NCBI RefSeq assembly: GCF_030817275.1
Contig: NZ_JAUSZD010000002.1
Coordinates: 3,472,001 to 3,536,000, forward strand
DNA length: 64,000 nucleotides
Direction of reading: 5' to 3'
From: Paenibacillus sp. V4I7
GTDB lineage: Bacteria > Bacillota > Bacilli > Paenibacillales > NBRC-103111
Under the pieces are notes generated by a model. The model saw nothing but the letters and a program-made list of their open reading frames with translations. It did no database searches and had not been told where the DNA came from. Shown here piece after piece: positions 43,548-52,998 of this stretch (the stretch's first letter is position 1; every line of letters begins with the position of its first letter). Made by a program: the position numbers and the translations under genes.

Positions 43548-44996
43548 TTAATAACTTCGGCCAAAAACGACCGTATGTTTAGCGGCATCGCCGCAAACCA
43601 GACATGTTGATTTCGTTTCTGAAGGTGTGAATGGAATATTTCGGCTTGTTGCCCCCGTCTCTTCCTTCACTTGATCTTCACAAACGCTAGACCCGCACCA
43701 GCCGGCCAATGCAAATCCGCGTTTCGTCTCTAGGAATGTTTTGAACTCATCAATAGAATCTACCGCAATGTAATGATCGTCACGGAACTGCTTCGCTTTA
43801 TCATACATCTGCTGATGAATCTCAGCAAGTAAATTTTGAACTTCCTGAACGAAGTCAGTTTGCAGAACTGTTTTCTTCTCCCCGCTTACACGAGAGACGA
43901 GAACAACTTGTCCATTTTCCATGTCACGAGGTCCTAATTCAACACGGATCGGTATACCGCGCATTTCATATTCATTGAATTTCCAACCTGGGCTTTGGTC
44001 GGCTCGGTCATCCACTTTAACTCGAACGCCTGCTTTCTTAAGCTCTGCATACAATTCGTCTACCCGTCCAATAACTTGTTCCCGTGTTTTTGGAGGACCA
44101 ATCGGAATCATGATGACTTGAGTTGGGGCAACTTTAGGTGGCAATACCAACCCACGATCATCGCCATGAACCATGATAAGCGCACCGATAAGTCGAGTAC
44201 TAACTCCCCATGAAGTCGTATGAGCAAATTGATGCTGATTTTCACGGTCCAAGAACTTAATATCGAAAGCGACTGCAAAATTCGTACCCAAATAGTGAGA
44301 TGTGCCAGCTTGCACCGCTTTCCCATCTTTCATCATCGCCTCAATAGAGAAAGTATCGATAGCACCCGCGAATTTCTCAGAAGGAGTCTTCTGCCCAACA
44401 ATAACTGGGATTGCTAAGAAATCTTCCGCAAATTGGCGATAAACATCCAACATCTGCATCGTTTCACGGCGTGCATCCTGCTCATCCTCATGAGCCGTAT
44501 GGCCTTCCTGCCACAAGAACTCCGTAGTTCGAAGGAAAGGCAATGTGCGCTTCTCCCATCGAACTACGTTAGCCCATTGATTAATCAAAAGGGGAAGATC
44601 GCGATAGGAATTGATCCACTCCGAATACATATGACCAATCATCGTTTCCGAAGTTGGACGAATAGCTAGACGTTCTTCGAGCTTCTCTCCGCCTGCTTCA
44701 GTGACCCAAGGCAGCTCTGGATTAAAGCCTTCTACGTGTTCTTTTTCCTTCTGGAAAAAACTCTCTGGAATAAATAACGGGAAATAGGCGTTCCGGTGAC
44801 CCGTTTCTTTGAATTTGCTATCGAGTTCACGTTGTATGTTTTCCCATATTTCATAGCCGTCCGGTTTAAACACGATACAGCCGCGCACTGGTGAATAGCT
44901 CATTAAATCAGCTTTCTTGATCACATCTATGTACCAACGGGAGAAATCCTCTCCCTGTGGTGTAATCTCTTTAACAAACTGTTTATCGTTTGACAT
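43548..44996 (-). CDS. proS: Prolyl-tRNA synthetase, archaeal/eukaryal type
   Basis: 482 aa class II synthetase that charges tRNA(Pro). Unlike the about 565-aa bacterial type with an inserted editing domain, this has the compact core (KADLMSYSPVRGCIVFKPDGYEIWE; RPTSETMIGHMYSEW; VRWEKRTLPFLRTTEFLWQEGHTAH), anticodon domain and a C-terminal Cys-containing zinc-type domain (GWCGSSVCEDQV ... STCLVCGDAAKHTVV). It occupies the rseP-proS-polC slot that holds the bacterial type in B. subtilis. ATG at 44996 after AGGAGGGTTT. The lack of the insertion means trans-editing of Ala-tRNA(Pro) would be needed from elsewhere. Confidence 0.95.
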   Translation of the reverse strand: MSNDKQFVKEITPQGEDFSRWYIDVIKKADLMSYSPVRGCIVFKPDGYEIWENIQRELDSKFKETGHRNAYFPLFIPESFFQKEKEHVEGFNPELPWVTEAGGEKLEERLAIRPTSETMIGHMYSEWINSYRDLPLLINQWANVVRWEKRTLPFLRTTEFLWQEGHTAHEDEQDARRETMQMLDVYRQFAEDFLAIPVIVGQKTPSEKFAGAIDTFSIEAMMKDGKAVQAGTSHYLGTNFAVAFDIKFLDRENQHQFAHTTSWGVSTRLIGALIMVHGDDRGLVLPPKVAPTQVIMIPIGPPKTREQVIGRVDELYAELKKAGVRVKVDDRADQSPGWKFNEYEMRGIPIRVELGPRDMENGQVVLVSRVSGEKKTVLQTDFVQEVQNLLAEIHQQMYDKAKQFRDDHYIAVDSIDEFKTFLETKRGFALAGWCGSSVCEDQVKEETGATSRNIPFTPSETKSTCLVCGDAAKHTVVFGRSY

Positions 44997-45018
44997 AAAC
45001 CCTCCTACACAATTAGGA

Positions 45019-46278
45019 CTATCCCTTAATTAATCTTAAAATGTCATTGTAAGTAACTGCCACCATGAGCAGCATTAGCAGTGCAAAACCAACAAAATGA
45101 ACCATACTTTCCCGATTCGGATCAATTGGCTTCCCGCGTAATGCTTCTAGACCCATAAATAGAAGTCGGCTTCCATCTAAAGCTGGAATAGGCAGGAGAT
45201 TAAATATACCTAGATACAGGCTTAATGTAGCTGCCCATGAGATTAAGTAAGTTATTCCCATTTTGGCAAATTCAGCTGATACTTGAGCTGTCCGGACAGG
45301 TCCGCCAAGATCATCAAGTTTAAACTGCAGCATCACAAGCTTCTGTAAACCAGTCACAATGCCAATCGTTGTTCCAACGACTTGTTCGTATGTGCCAGTT
45401 AACACTTCGCTAAAGGTTGCGCTTCTGCGATCCCCAGAAATGACTACACCGAGCTTACCGGCCCCTGCTTCCATTTCAGGTGTAACCTGAAGAGTAATTG
45501 GATTACCTGAACGATCCACAACCCAGGTCATCGGCTTTCCTGCAGATGATTGAATCGAGGTGACAAGCTTCTCGCGGTCATCACCAATCGGTTGATTATC
45601 AATCGATATGATGATATCCCCTTTGTGGAGACCTGACTTCTCCCCGGCTTTACCTGCAAGCACGGAATCAAGCTTAACGTTCGTAAATACGCCCGACATA
45701 ATAACAACGATAAAAAATAACACAATCGCAAGTATGAAGTTCATCACAGGGCCCATCACAATAGCAATTGCTCTCTGGCCAACCGTTTTGGAACCAAACT
45801 GACGATCATATGGAGCAATCTGTGTTTCTGTCCCTTTGGTCACCATCATAGCTTGTGGATCAATGGGATAAGTAACGCTTTCTCCGTCAACATCAAGTGA
45901 AACTTGAAGCGCTCTTTCTAAATCAATTTGTTCCACGACACCAATGATAACATTCGAACGTCGATCTAGTTGATCAAGATAAAGAGATGAAACTTGATTT
46001 TGTTTATTTAATTTAACGGCAACCGTTTGTCCAGGGTTCACTTGGACAAGTTCCGGGTCTTCCCCTGCCATGCGAACGAATCCGCCAATTGGCAGAATAC
46101 GCAACGTATAGCGAGTTTCCCCTTTTTTATATGAGAAAATTTTGGGTCCAAAGCCGATTGCAAATTCTCGAACTAAGATGCCTGCACGTTTCGCAAAGTA
46201 AAAATGACCCCATTCATGAATCGTAACGAGAACGAAAAACAACAAAATAACCTTCAATCCAACTTCTATGGCTGACAA
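45019..46278 (-). CDS. rseP: RIP metalloprotease RseP (RasP)
   Basis: 419 aa site-2 protease that cuts anti-sigma factors and signal-peptide remnants in the membrane. Zinc motif VTIHEWGHFYFAKRAG at about residue 20, a PDZ domain (SGLHKGDIIISIDNQPI), and the C-terminal FNLLPIPALDGSRLLFMGLEAL with the third ligand Asp; four membrane helices. TTG start at 46278 after GAAGGAGGAAATACGAC. A short perfect hairpin (46297-46314) abuts the Shine-Dalgarno. Between dxr and proS as in B. subtilis (rasP). Confidence 0.95.
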   Translation of the reverse strand: MSAIEVGLKVILLFFVLVTIHEWGHFYFAKRAGILVREFAIGFGPKIFSYKKGETRYTLRILPIGGFVRMAGEDPELVQVNPGQTVAVKLNKQNQVSSLYLDQLDRRSNVIIGVVEQIDLERALQVSLDVDGESVTYPIDPQAMMVTKGTETQIAPYDRQFGSKTVGQRAIAIVMGPVMNFILAIVLFFIVVIMSGVFTNVKLDSVLAGKAGEKSGLHKGDIIISIDNQPIGDDREKLVTSIQSSAGKPMTWVVDRSGNPITLQVTPEMEAGAGKLGVVISGDRRSATFSEVLTGTYEQVVGTTIGIVTGLQKLVMLQFKLDDLGGPVRTAQVSAEFAKMGITYLISWAATLSLYLGIFNLLPIPALDGSRLLFMGLEALRGKPIDPNRESMVHFVGFALLMLLMVAVTYNDILRLIKG

Positions 46279-46296
46279 GTCGTATTTCCTCCTTCG

Positions 46297-46314
46297 AGTT
46301 TTCTTCAGAAAACT
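46297..46314 (-). other. Hairpin abutting the rseP Shine-Dalgarno
   Basis: AGTTTTCT/AGAAAACT (46297-46304/46307-46314), a near-perfect palindrome whose end is two bases from the Shine-Dalgarno (46288-46294). A second hairpin GTTTTC/GAAAAC with a four-base loop lies at 46340-46355. They may control translation or mRNA decay; no experimental basis. Confidence 0.45.
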
Positions 46315-46507
46315 TACCTATGTTTGCAAAAACCATAACGTTTTCGTTTGAAAACCTGCCTTCTAAGCATCCACTTATGGACAGCATGTTCTTAGATTAA
46401 CATTATTGAACTGCTGAATACAAGCTATGCCCTTTTAGCACAGTATACGAGCTGAGAGTTTGAATTAGACTTTACTTTATTGAGCGCCTAGCTGATAGAT
46501 TGAAAAA

Positions 46508-46539
46508 AGAGCCGAGCCAACCTCGCTGACCTAAGCTCT
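46508..46539 (-). terminator. Terminator after dxr
   Basis: AGAGC/GCTCT closes a partly paired 22-base interior (with AGC/GCT inside) and is followed on the minus strand by TTTTTTC. The U-run is good; the stem is imperfect. The 268-base gap (46279-46546) also holds the rseP leader; I see no gene in it. Confidence 0.65.
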
Positions 46540-46546
46540 CATAAAA

Positions 46547-47695
46547 TTAAAAAACGATGGATGATGCAAAGGCTCTTGCCCAAATATCCTGCTCATGAAT
46601 GACGTCTAGATGAGGTTTAGAATGGGATTCGTGTTTCTGCAAAACAGCTTCAATGATCTGCTCAATTTGCAAAAACGTAATCTCACCTTTGAGGAAGCGT
46701 GCAACTGCGATTTCGTTCGCTGCATTATAAACAGTAGGTGTAGTACCTCCCTGTTTTCCGCTCTCAAATGCCATTCGTAAACACGGATACCGATTGTAAT
46801 CCATCTCACGGAAATGAAGCTTGCCAATGGCTGCTAAATCTAACCGATGGGTAGGCGTAGGGTATCTATCTGGATAGGTTAATGCGTATTGGATAGGAAC
46901 ACGCATATCCGGATTACCCAGCTGAGCAATAACACTATTGTCAACAAATTCAACATAGGAATGAATGACACTTTCAGGATGGATGAGGACATCTATTTCG
47001 TCATACGACAGATCGAATAACCAATGAGCCTCGATAACCTCAAGACCTTTATTGACCATCGTTGCTGAATCGATCGTAATTTTGGCTCCCATCGACCAAT
47101 TCGGGTGCTGTAGGGCTTGTTCGACCGTTACTCCCTCTAATTCTTCTCGCGATCGATCTCGAAAGGAACCCCCAGAAGCAGTAAGCGTAATCTTCGCAAT
47201 CTGTGAGCGATTCTCACCATTCAAACATTGAAATATAGCCGAATGTTCACTATCAATAGGCAGCAAAGATACGCCTTTTCGACGAATAGCATCCTTTACA
47301 ATGTGCCCTGCACTTACTAACGTCTCCTTATTTGCGAGTCCAATGTGTTTGCCAGCTTCAATCGCGGCCATCGTAGGCTTAAGTCCTTGACTCCCTACCA
47401 AAGCAGTTACAACCAAGTCTGCATCTGTTGATGCAGCAACTTCCATTAATCCCTCTTCACCATATAACACCTTCGTAGATGACGAAACATTCTTGGAAAC
47501 TTCGTCGGCCAGCTCCTTGGTCGCTACGGATACTACTTTTGGGTGAAACTTTTTAACTTGTTCAATCAATAATTGACTATTATAACCGCCAGATAATGCT
47601 TCAATTTGAAATTTATCTGGGGCATGCTGGGCAATATCTAAGGTTTGTGTACCAATAGACCCTGTAGACCCCAGAATGGCAATCCGTTTCATCAT
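46547..47695 (-). CDS. dxr: 1-Deoxy-D-xylulose-5-phosphate reductoisomerase
   Basis: 382 aa. Converts 1-deoxyxylulose 5-phosphate to 2-C-methylerythritol 4-phosphate with NADPH, the committed step of MEP isoprenoid synthesis. Motifs AILGSTGSIGTQTLDI, LANKETLVSAG, LPIDSEHSAIFQCLNGE (metal site) and MVNKGLEVIEAHWLFD. It lies after cdsA and near uppS, which uses the isoprenoids it makes. ATG at 47695 or one codon later. Confidence 0.97.
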   Translation of the reverse strand: MMKRIAILGSTGSIGTQTLDIAQHAPDKFQIEALSGGYNSQLLIEQVKKFHPKVVSVATKELADEVSKNVSSSTKVLYGEEGLMEVAASTDADLVVTALVGSQGLKPTMAAIEAGKHIGLANKETLVSAGHIVKDAIRRKGVSLLPIDSEHSAIFQCLNGENRSQIAKITLTASGGSFRDRSREELEGVTVEQALQHPNWSMGAKITIDSATMVNKGLEVIEAHWLFDLSYDEIDVLIHPESVIHSYVEFVDNSVIAQLGNPDMRVPIQYALTYPDRYPTPTHRLDLAAIGKLHFREMDYNRYPCLRMAFESGKQGGTTPTVYNAANEIAVARFLKGEITFLQIEQIIEAVLQKHESHSKPHLDVIHEQDIWARAFASSIVF

Positions 47696-47716
47696 ATTCC
47701 ACCTCGCCTATGACTA

Positions 47717-48511
47717 TTAGTGAGTAAGAATTCCAAGCCAATGAATAAATGGAAATACGATAAGCCAACTATCCATCCGATCGAGTACTCCACCGTGCCC
47801 GGGAAGTAAGGTTCCCGTATCTTTTATACCCTTTACTCGCTTATAAGCCGACTGTATTAAGTCTCCGACTTGTCCAACAACAGCAATTATGAAGCCAAGC
47901 ATCAATGCTTTGCCAAACCCAAGCAAATCCGGTGCATACAAGGCGAATCCTAGTGCGGCAATCATCGAAATAACGACGCCACCTACAGCTCCTTCAATTG
48001 ACTTCTTAGGACTGATTTGAGGCCACAGAAGATGTTTTCCCAGCTTCGAACCGACAAAATAAGCTCCTGAATCCGAAGCCCAAATACATACAAACACAAC
48101 TATTGACCAAAATAAGCCATGCTCCATTAAGCGTGCAGCAATCATATAATTGAATCCAAAACCTATGTAAATGACTCCAAGTAAAATAATAGAAACCTGA
48201 TCTATTGTTATCGTATTTTTTGAAGCGACTGTAATGAAAAGCAAAACAAACATGGTCAGCCAAATAATGGCGGTCGAAGAAACGGGAAGTGAACCACCAA
48301 AAGCCTCCCACGGTACCGTTAAGAATAACAAGGAGATTAAAGCAACAACCGCTGTTAATTTATACTTCGTGAAGTCATTCATTTGCATATATTCACGATA
48401 GCCGATTATTGACAGTAACACGATTAACCCAGCGTACCAATAACCACCTAGTACTAATAACGTAATGAAAACGAGCCCGGCAATGACCCCCGTGACGATC
48501 CTTTGCTTCAA
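47717..48511 (-). CDS. cdsA: Phosphatidate cytidylyltransferase
   Basis: 264 aa integral membrane enzyme making CDP-diacylglycerol from phosphatidic acid and CTP, the substrate for PgsA. About seven or eight helices; the C-terminal CTP_transf_1 signature SAYKRVKGIKDTGTLLPGHGGVLDRMDS is clear. TTG at 48511 (MKQRIVTGVIAG) after AGGGGGATTCAAC; the ORF from 48547 has no site. Between uppS and dxr as in B. subtilis. Confidence 0.95.
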   Translation of the reverse strand: MKQRIVTGVIAGLVFITLLVLGGYWYAGLIVLLSIIGYREYMQMNDFTKYKLTAVVALISLLFLTVPWEAFGGSLPVSSTAIIWLTMFVLLFITVASKNTITIDQVSIILLGVIYIGFGFNYMIAARLMEHGLFWSIVVFVCIWASDSGAYFVGSKLGKHLLWPQISPKKSIEGAVGGVVISMIAALGFALYAPDLLGFGKALMLGFIIAVVGQVGDLIQSAYKRVKGIKDTGTLLPGHGGVLDRMDSWLIVFPFIHWLGILTH

Positions 48512-48556
48512 GTTGAATCCCCCTAGATGAACACACACCGGAAACATACGAAGTGA

Positions 48557-49330
48557 TTAGATACCTCCGTATCTTCTCCCGCGGCGCTGATATTCTGCAA
48601 TTGCTTGCATAAATAATGATTCCGTGAATTCCGGCCAGTATGCCTCCGTAAACCAAAGCTCCGAATATGCTAATTGCCAAAGTAGAAAATTGCTTAGTCT
48701 GAGCTCACCACTTGTTCGAATTAACAAGTCTGGATCTGGTAAATCCGAAGTTAACATATAGGAAGAAAAACTTGCCTCATCCAAATCTTCTATTTGTAGT
48801 TTGCCATTTTGAACATCACGAATCATATCCTGAACACCAGCAATCATTTCTTTACGCCCACCATAATTCAAGGCAAAGTTCAGAATGAGTCCTGTATTAT
48901 CTTTCGTCCGTTCGATAGCTCCCTCAATCGCTTTGAGTGTGTAATCAGGTAAGCCTTCTTTCCAACCAGTCATTCGGATACGAACATTGTTTTCGATCAG
49001 CTCTTCAATTTCTAAAGGAAAAAATTCTTGAGGAAGTTTCATCAAAAATTCAACTTCTTCCTTCGGTCTTTTCCAATTTTCCGTTGAAAAAGCATACATC
49101 GTTAGCACCTTAACACCGATCTCATTTGCAGCCATTGTAATTTTCTTGACATTTTTCATGCCGGAATGATGCCCTGCTACGCGAGGCAAGCCTCTTTGCT
49201 TAGCCCAACGACCGTTCCCGTCCATAATGATAGCGACATGTGCTGGCACTTTGTCTAATTCGATAGCTGGTATAGCTGAAGAAACAGACTTAACATTGAT
49301 TCCTAACCATTTCTTAATTAGCTTGAGCAC
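48557..49330 (-). CDS. uppS: Isoprenyl transferase (undecaprenyl diphosphate synthase)
   Basis: 257 aa cis-prenyltransferase making C55 undecaprenyl diphosphate, the lipid carrier for cell wall. Motifs HVAIIMDGNGRWAKQRGLPRVAGHHSG (catalytic Asp, DGNGRW) and SDLPDPDLLIRTSGELRLSNFLLWQLAYSE. GTG at 49330 after GGGAGGAACAACT. Ten bases before cdsA; preceded by the frr terminator. Confidence 0.96.
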   Translation of the reverse strand: MLKLIKKWLGINVKSVSSAIPAIELDKVPAHVAIIMDGNGRWAKQRGLPRVAGHHSGMKNVKKITMAANEIGVKVLTMYAFSTENWKRPKEEVEFLMKLPQEFFPLEIEELIENNVRIRMTGWKEGLPDYTLKAIEGAIERTKDNTGLILNFALNYGGRKEMIAGVQDMIRDVQNGKLQIEDLDEASFSSYMLTSDLPDPDLLIRTSGELRLSNFLLWQLAYSELWFTEAYWPEFTESLFMQAIAEYQRRGRRYGGI

Positions 49331-49363
49331 AGTTGTTCCTCCCAACTAGGGAAAGATGAAAAA

Positions 49364-49384
49364 CCCCCAGCGAATACCCGGGGG
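49364..49384 (-). terminator. Terminator after frr
   Basis: Five-bp GC stem CCCCC/GGGGG with an 11-base loop, followed on the minus strand by TTTTTC. The loop is large; could be a partial terminator. Confidence 0.75.
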
Positions 49385-49394
49385 CATATCTATC

Positions 49395-49949
49395 TTATAC
49401 TTCCATGATTTCTTTTTCTTTAGCAGCCAAAACTTTCTCAACTTCAGCTACGAATTTATCTGTGAACTTTTGGATATCTTCTTGATGTTTGCGGGACTCG
49501 TCTTCGGATATCCCTGCTTTTTCTAACTTTTTGATCTCATCGTTGGCATCACGACGAATGTTACGAATAGCAATTTTTGCTTCTTCGCCAAATTTCTTCG
49601 TCATTTTTACAAGATCGCTACGACGCTCTTCTGTTAAAGCTGGAATTACAATTCGAATAACCAAGCCGTCATTAGATGGCGTTAATCCTAAGTCAGACTT
49701 CATAATCGCTTTCTCAATCGATGTCATCGAACTTTTGTCCCATGGCTGAATGAGTAAAGTACGCGAATCAGGTGTTGTTAAATTCGCAAGTTGATTCACA
49801 GGAGTCATTGCTCCGTAATATTCCACTTGGATGCGATCTAATAAAGATGGCGTAGCACGGCCTGCACGAAGAGAAGTTAAGTCTCTTCTCAATGCGCCAA
49901 TTGCTTTATCCATCCGATCTTCTGCATTCTTTTTTACTGATTGTGGCAT
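49395..49949 (-). CDS. frr: Ribosome recycling factor
   Basis: 184 aa, universal RRF length. Splits post-termination ribosomes with EF-G. Motifs [48 protein letters not shown]. Three bases after pyrH. Confidence 0.97.
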   Translation of the reverse strand: MPQSVKKNAEDRMDKAIGALRRDLTSLRAGRATPSLLDRIQVEYYGAMTPVNQLANLTTPDSRTLLIQPWDKSSMTSIEKAIMKSDLGLTPSNDGLVIRIVIPALTEERRSDLVKMTKKFGEEAKIAIRNIRRDANDEIKKLEKAGISEDESRKHQEDIQKFTDKFVAEVEKVLAAKEKEIMEV

Positions 49950-49952
49950 GGT

Positions 49953-50717
<765 letters not shown>

Positions 50718-50726
50718 TTATTGGCT

Positions 50727-50761
50727 AAAAAAGAAGGAACACCAAGTGTTCCATCTTTTTT
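50727..50761 (-). terminator. Terminator after tsf
   Basis: AAAAAAGA-x-GGAACA/TGTTCC-x-TCTTTTTT, symmetric, so it could act on both strands; on the minus strand it follows tsf. pyrH may rely on read-through or an unseen promoter. Confidence 0.85.
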
Positions 50762-50770
50762 AAATGCCTA

Positions 50771-51421
50771 TTATAGTTTAACTTGGGACATAACTTCTTC
50801 CGCAAAGTTCTCTTGTTTTTTCTCAAGACCTTCACCAAGGCCAAAACGTACAAACCGACGAATGGAGATGTTCTCGCCGATTGCTGAAATTTTTTCATTC
50901 AACAATTGGTCGATTGTTTTGTCTGGATCTTTAACGAATTGTTGCTCCATCAAACAGAACTCTTCGTAGTATTTACCGATACGGCCTTCAACCATTTTGT
51001 CAATGATTTTCTCTGGTTTGCCTTCATTCAAAGCTTGGTTACGAAGAATTTCTTTTTCTTTCTCCAAAGCTTCTGTAGGCACTTCTTCACGACGTACATA
51101 AGTCGGGTTAGCTGCTGCGATATGCATTGCGATATCTCTGCAGAAAGTACGGAATTGCTCTGTTTTACCAACGAAGTCAGTTTCACAGTTGATCTCAACA
51201 AGTACGCCTACTTTACCGCCAGCGTGAATGTAAGATTCTACTGCGCCTTCAGTAGCAATACGGCCTGCTTTGTTAGCTGCAGCAGAAAGACCTTTCTCGC
51301 GAAGCAATTCGCCTGCTTTGGTGATATCCCCGTTTGCTTCTTCAAGCGCTTTCTTACAATCCAACATTCCTGCGCCTGTTTTTTCACGTAACTCTTTCAC
51401 TTGTGCTGCTGTAACTGCCAT
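50771..51421 (-). CDS. tsf: Elongation factor Ts
   Basis: 216 aa nucleotide exchange factor for EF-Tu. UBA-like head [28 protein letters not shown] and core [18 protein letters not shown] are conserved. It is shorter than the about 290-aa B. subtilis protein; the second dimerisation/core repeat is reduced, like the short forms of Thermus and some Firmicutes. No frameshift is seen. ATG at 51421 after GGGAGGTTTCTTTCA. Confidence 0.96.
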   Translation of the reverse strand: MAVTAAQVKELREKTGAGMLDCKKALEEANGDITKAGELLREKGLSAAANKAGRIATEGAVESYIHAGGKVGVLVEINCETDFVGKTEQFRTFCRDIAMHIAAANPTYVRREEVPTEALEKEKEILRNQALNEGKPEKIIDKMVEGRIGKYYEEFCLMEQQFVKDPDKTIDQLLNEKISAIGENISIRRFVRFGLGEGLEKKQENFAEEVMSQVKL

Positions 51422-51477
51422 TGAAAGAAACCTCCCGATAGTTGTTATTGGTATGTAAAACCTGTGATTCTTTAAAA

Positions 51478-51518
51478 AAAGGGTGGTGACAGGCTGTTAC
51501 ACCTTCCAACCACCCTTT
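51478..51518 (-). terminator. Attenuator-like hairpin between rpsB and tsf
   Basis: Ten-bp stem AAAGGGTGGT/ACCACCCTTT with a 21-base loop, followed on the minus strand by TTTTAAAG (seven T counted with the stem end). Likely sets the rpsB:tsf ratio. Confidence 0.8.
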
Positions 51519-51533
51519 TCACATTCCTATAGA

Positions 51534-52232
51534 TTAAGCTGTTGTTTGCTCGCCTTGGTGTGCTTCGATAACTGCATCAGCAATTTTTGCTGTTAATAAC
51601 TTAACGGCACGAATCGCATCATCGTTACCTGGGATCACGTAATCAATTTCGTCCGGATCGCAGTTTGTATCAACGATACCAACGATTGGGATACCCAATT
51701 TGCGAGCTTCCGCAACAGCAATACGCTCTTTGCGTGGGTCGATAATGAAAAGTGCGCTAGGCAGACCTTTCATGTTCTTGATTCCGCCCAAGAATTTCTC
51801 AAGACGATCTTTCTCTTTACGGAGAATGATAACTTCTTTCTTAGGAAGAACTTCGAAAGTACCGTCCTCTTCCCATCTTTCAAGAGTTTTCAAACGGTCA
51901 ATACGCTTTTGAATCGTTTGGAAGTTTGTTAGCGTACCACCCAACCAACGTTGGTTGATGAAGTACATTCCGCAACGTTCTGCTTCTTCAGCAACGGAAT
52001 CTTGTGCTTGTTTTTTTGTTCCTACGAAAAGAATCGTACCATTATCTTCAGAAACGGATTTAACAAAGTTGTATGCTTCTTCAACTTTTTTAACCGTTTT
52101 TTGTAGATCGATAATGTAAATACCGTTTCTTTCTGTAAAGATGTATTTGTCCATTTTCGGGTTCCAACGACGTGTTTGGTGACCGAAATGTACGCCAGCT
52201 TCTAAAAGCTGTTTCATGGAGATAACTGCCAT
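51534..52232 (-). CDS. rpsB: 30S ribosomal protein S2
   Basis: 232 aa. [27 protein letters not shown] and [16 protein letters not shown] ... [10 protein letters not shown] are diagnostic. ATG at 52232 after GAGGAGGGATTGGGG; a TTG at 52238 is less likely. Strong promoter 52356-52384, and a leader of about 115 nt with a long hairpin suggests S2 feedback, as in E. coli rpsB-tsf. Confidence 0.97.
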   Translation of the reverse strand: MAVISMKQLLEAGVHFGHQTRRWNPKMDKYIFTERNGIYIIDLQKTVKKVEEAYNFVKSVSEDNGTILFVGTKKQAQDSVAEEAERCGMYFINQRWLGGTLTNFQTIQKRIDRLKTLERWEEDGTFEVLPKKEVIILRKEKDRLEKFLGGIKNMKGLPSALFIIDPRKERIAVAEARKLGIPIVGIVDTNCDPDEIDYVIPGNDDAIRAVKLLTAKIADAVIEAHQGEQTTA

Positions 52233-52284
52233 CCCCAATCCCTCCTCTAAAATGGTTTATTTGGTATCCGCCGCCTGTCGCATC

Positions 52285-52323
52285 TTTGCATAAAACTTAC
52301 CAAAGTAAGCACCATTATGCAAA
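52285..52323 (-). other. Long hairpin in the rpsB leader
   Basis: TTTGCATAA/TTATGCAAA (52285-52293/52315-52323) encloses CTTAC/GTAAG (52296-52300/52305-52309) with loop CAAA. Perfect arms separated by a small internal loop; lies between the promoter and the ribosome site. A ribosomal-protein regulatory leader is the simplest reading. Confidence 0.6.
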
Positions 52324-52355
52324 TTGACGGGCGTGAGTTTTTAACACCGTGAATA

Positions 52356-52384
52356 AATATACCACAACTAAAATGCCTATGCAA
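52356..52384 (-). promoter_or_regulatory. Sigma-A promoter of rpsB
   Basis: Minus-strand TTGCAT (52379-52384), 17 bases, TATATT (52356-52361) with an extended TG-x motif. Strong housekeeping promoter. Confidence 0.8.
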
Positions 52385-52448
52385 CCTTTTGTCATAATAG
52401 TCATTTTGCCCTTCAAATGGCATCTATATGTACAGAAACAACAAAAAC

Positions 52449-52468
52449 AGACCTCATAATTAAGATCC
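52449..52468 (-). terminator. Weak terminator after the MltG-like gene
   Basis: Minus-strand GGATCTTA/TGAGGTCT (several G-U pairs) with loop ATTA, followed by GTTTTTGTTG. Separates the motility block from rpsB. Confidence 0.5.
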
Positions 52469-52482
52469 ATTTGTCGGACTAT

Positions 52483-52998
52483 CTATTGAACTGTAATTAA
52501 ATTGGTCACGACTTTTGGGATATCCGTAACTCCCTCGAAAACATGGTAACCGATTTGAATTTTGGTGTTGCCACCTTGTTTTTCAAGCTCCGTAACGAAA
52601 GCTTTCCGATCAGTAATAATACCAGATTTCACAAGAAGTTCACTGACAGCTGTCGCATCAAGATTTGGCTGTACATAAATAATTATTTTCGGAGTAGCTT
52701 CAGGTGTATTTGCTTTGGGCTGTTCCTGAGGTTTAGCTGCCGTCAATTTGTCTGTTTCCTCTTTGACCTTTTTCAAAACTGCTGCATCGAACTCAGTTTG
52801 TGTATATACTTTTGTGTTCTTATCGAATACTTGGTAGTATTTCGTAGCTTCAACCTTTAACTTCTGAGGATCCATTTCATCCAATGCAATGCCTATTTGA
52901 CCAGGTGCACTAGCCCGCACAGACATAATTTGCAGAAGTAAGGCTCCTACAATAATTCCAGTCCCTATTCCAAAAACGTACGACCTATTTTTAAACAC
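52483..52998 (-). CDS. Membrane-anchored protein with MltG-like N-terminal subdomain only
   Basis: 171 aa. One N-terminal membrane helix (VFGIGTGIIVGALLLQIM), a charged helical stretch, a Pro/Ala linker, and a last about 65 residues (IIIYVQPNLDATAVSELLVKSGIITDRKAF ... IQIGYHVFEG) that resemble the LysM-like substrate subdomain at the start of MltG/YceG lytic transglycosylases. The catalytic domain with its Glu is absent, so it should not be active as a transglycosylase. Overlaps the SwrB-like gene by 8 bases. Paenibacilli may annotate it as MltG; I consider it a separate, probably regulatory or binding, protein. Confidence 0.75.
   Translation of the reverse strand: MFKNRSYVFGIGTGIIVGALLLQIMSVRASAPGQIGIALDEMDPQKLKVEATKYYQVFDKNTKVYTQTEFDAAVLKKVKEETDKLTAAKPQEQPKANTPEATPKIIIYVQPNLDATAVSELLVKSGIITDRKAFVTELEKQGGNTKIQIGYHVFEGVTDIPKVVTNLITVQ

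Noticed and set aside
43995..44213. Small + strand frames in proS and other housekeeping genes
   Set aside because: All lie antisense or out of frame within well-supported genes and lack ribosome sites.
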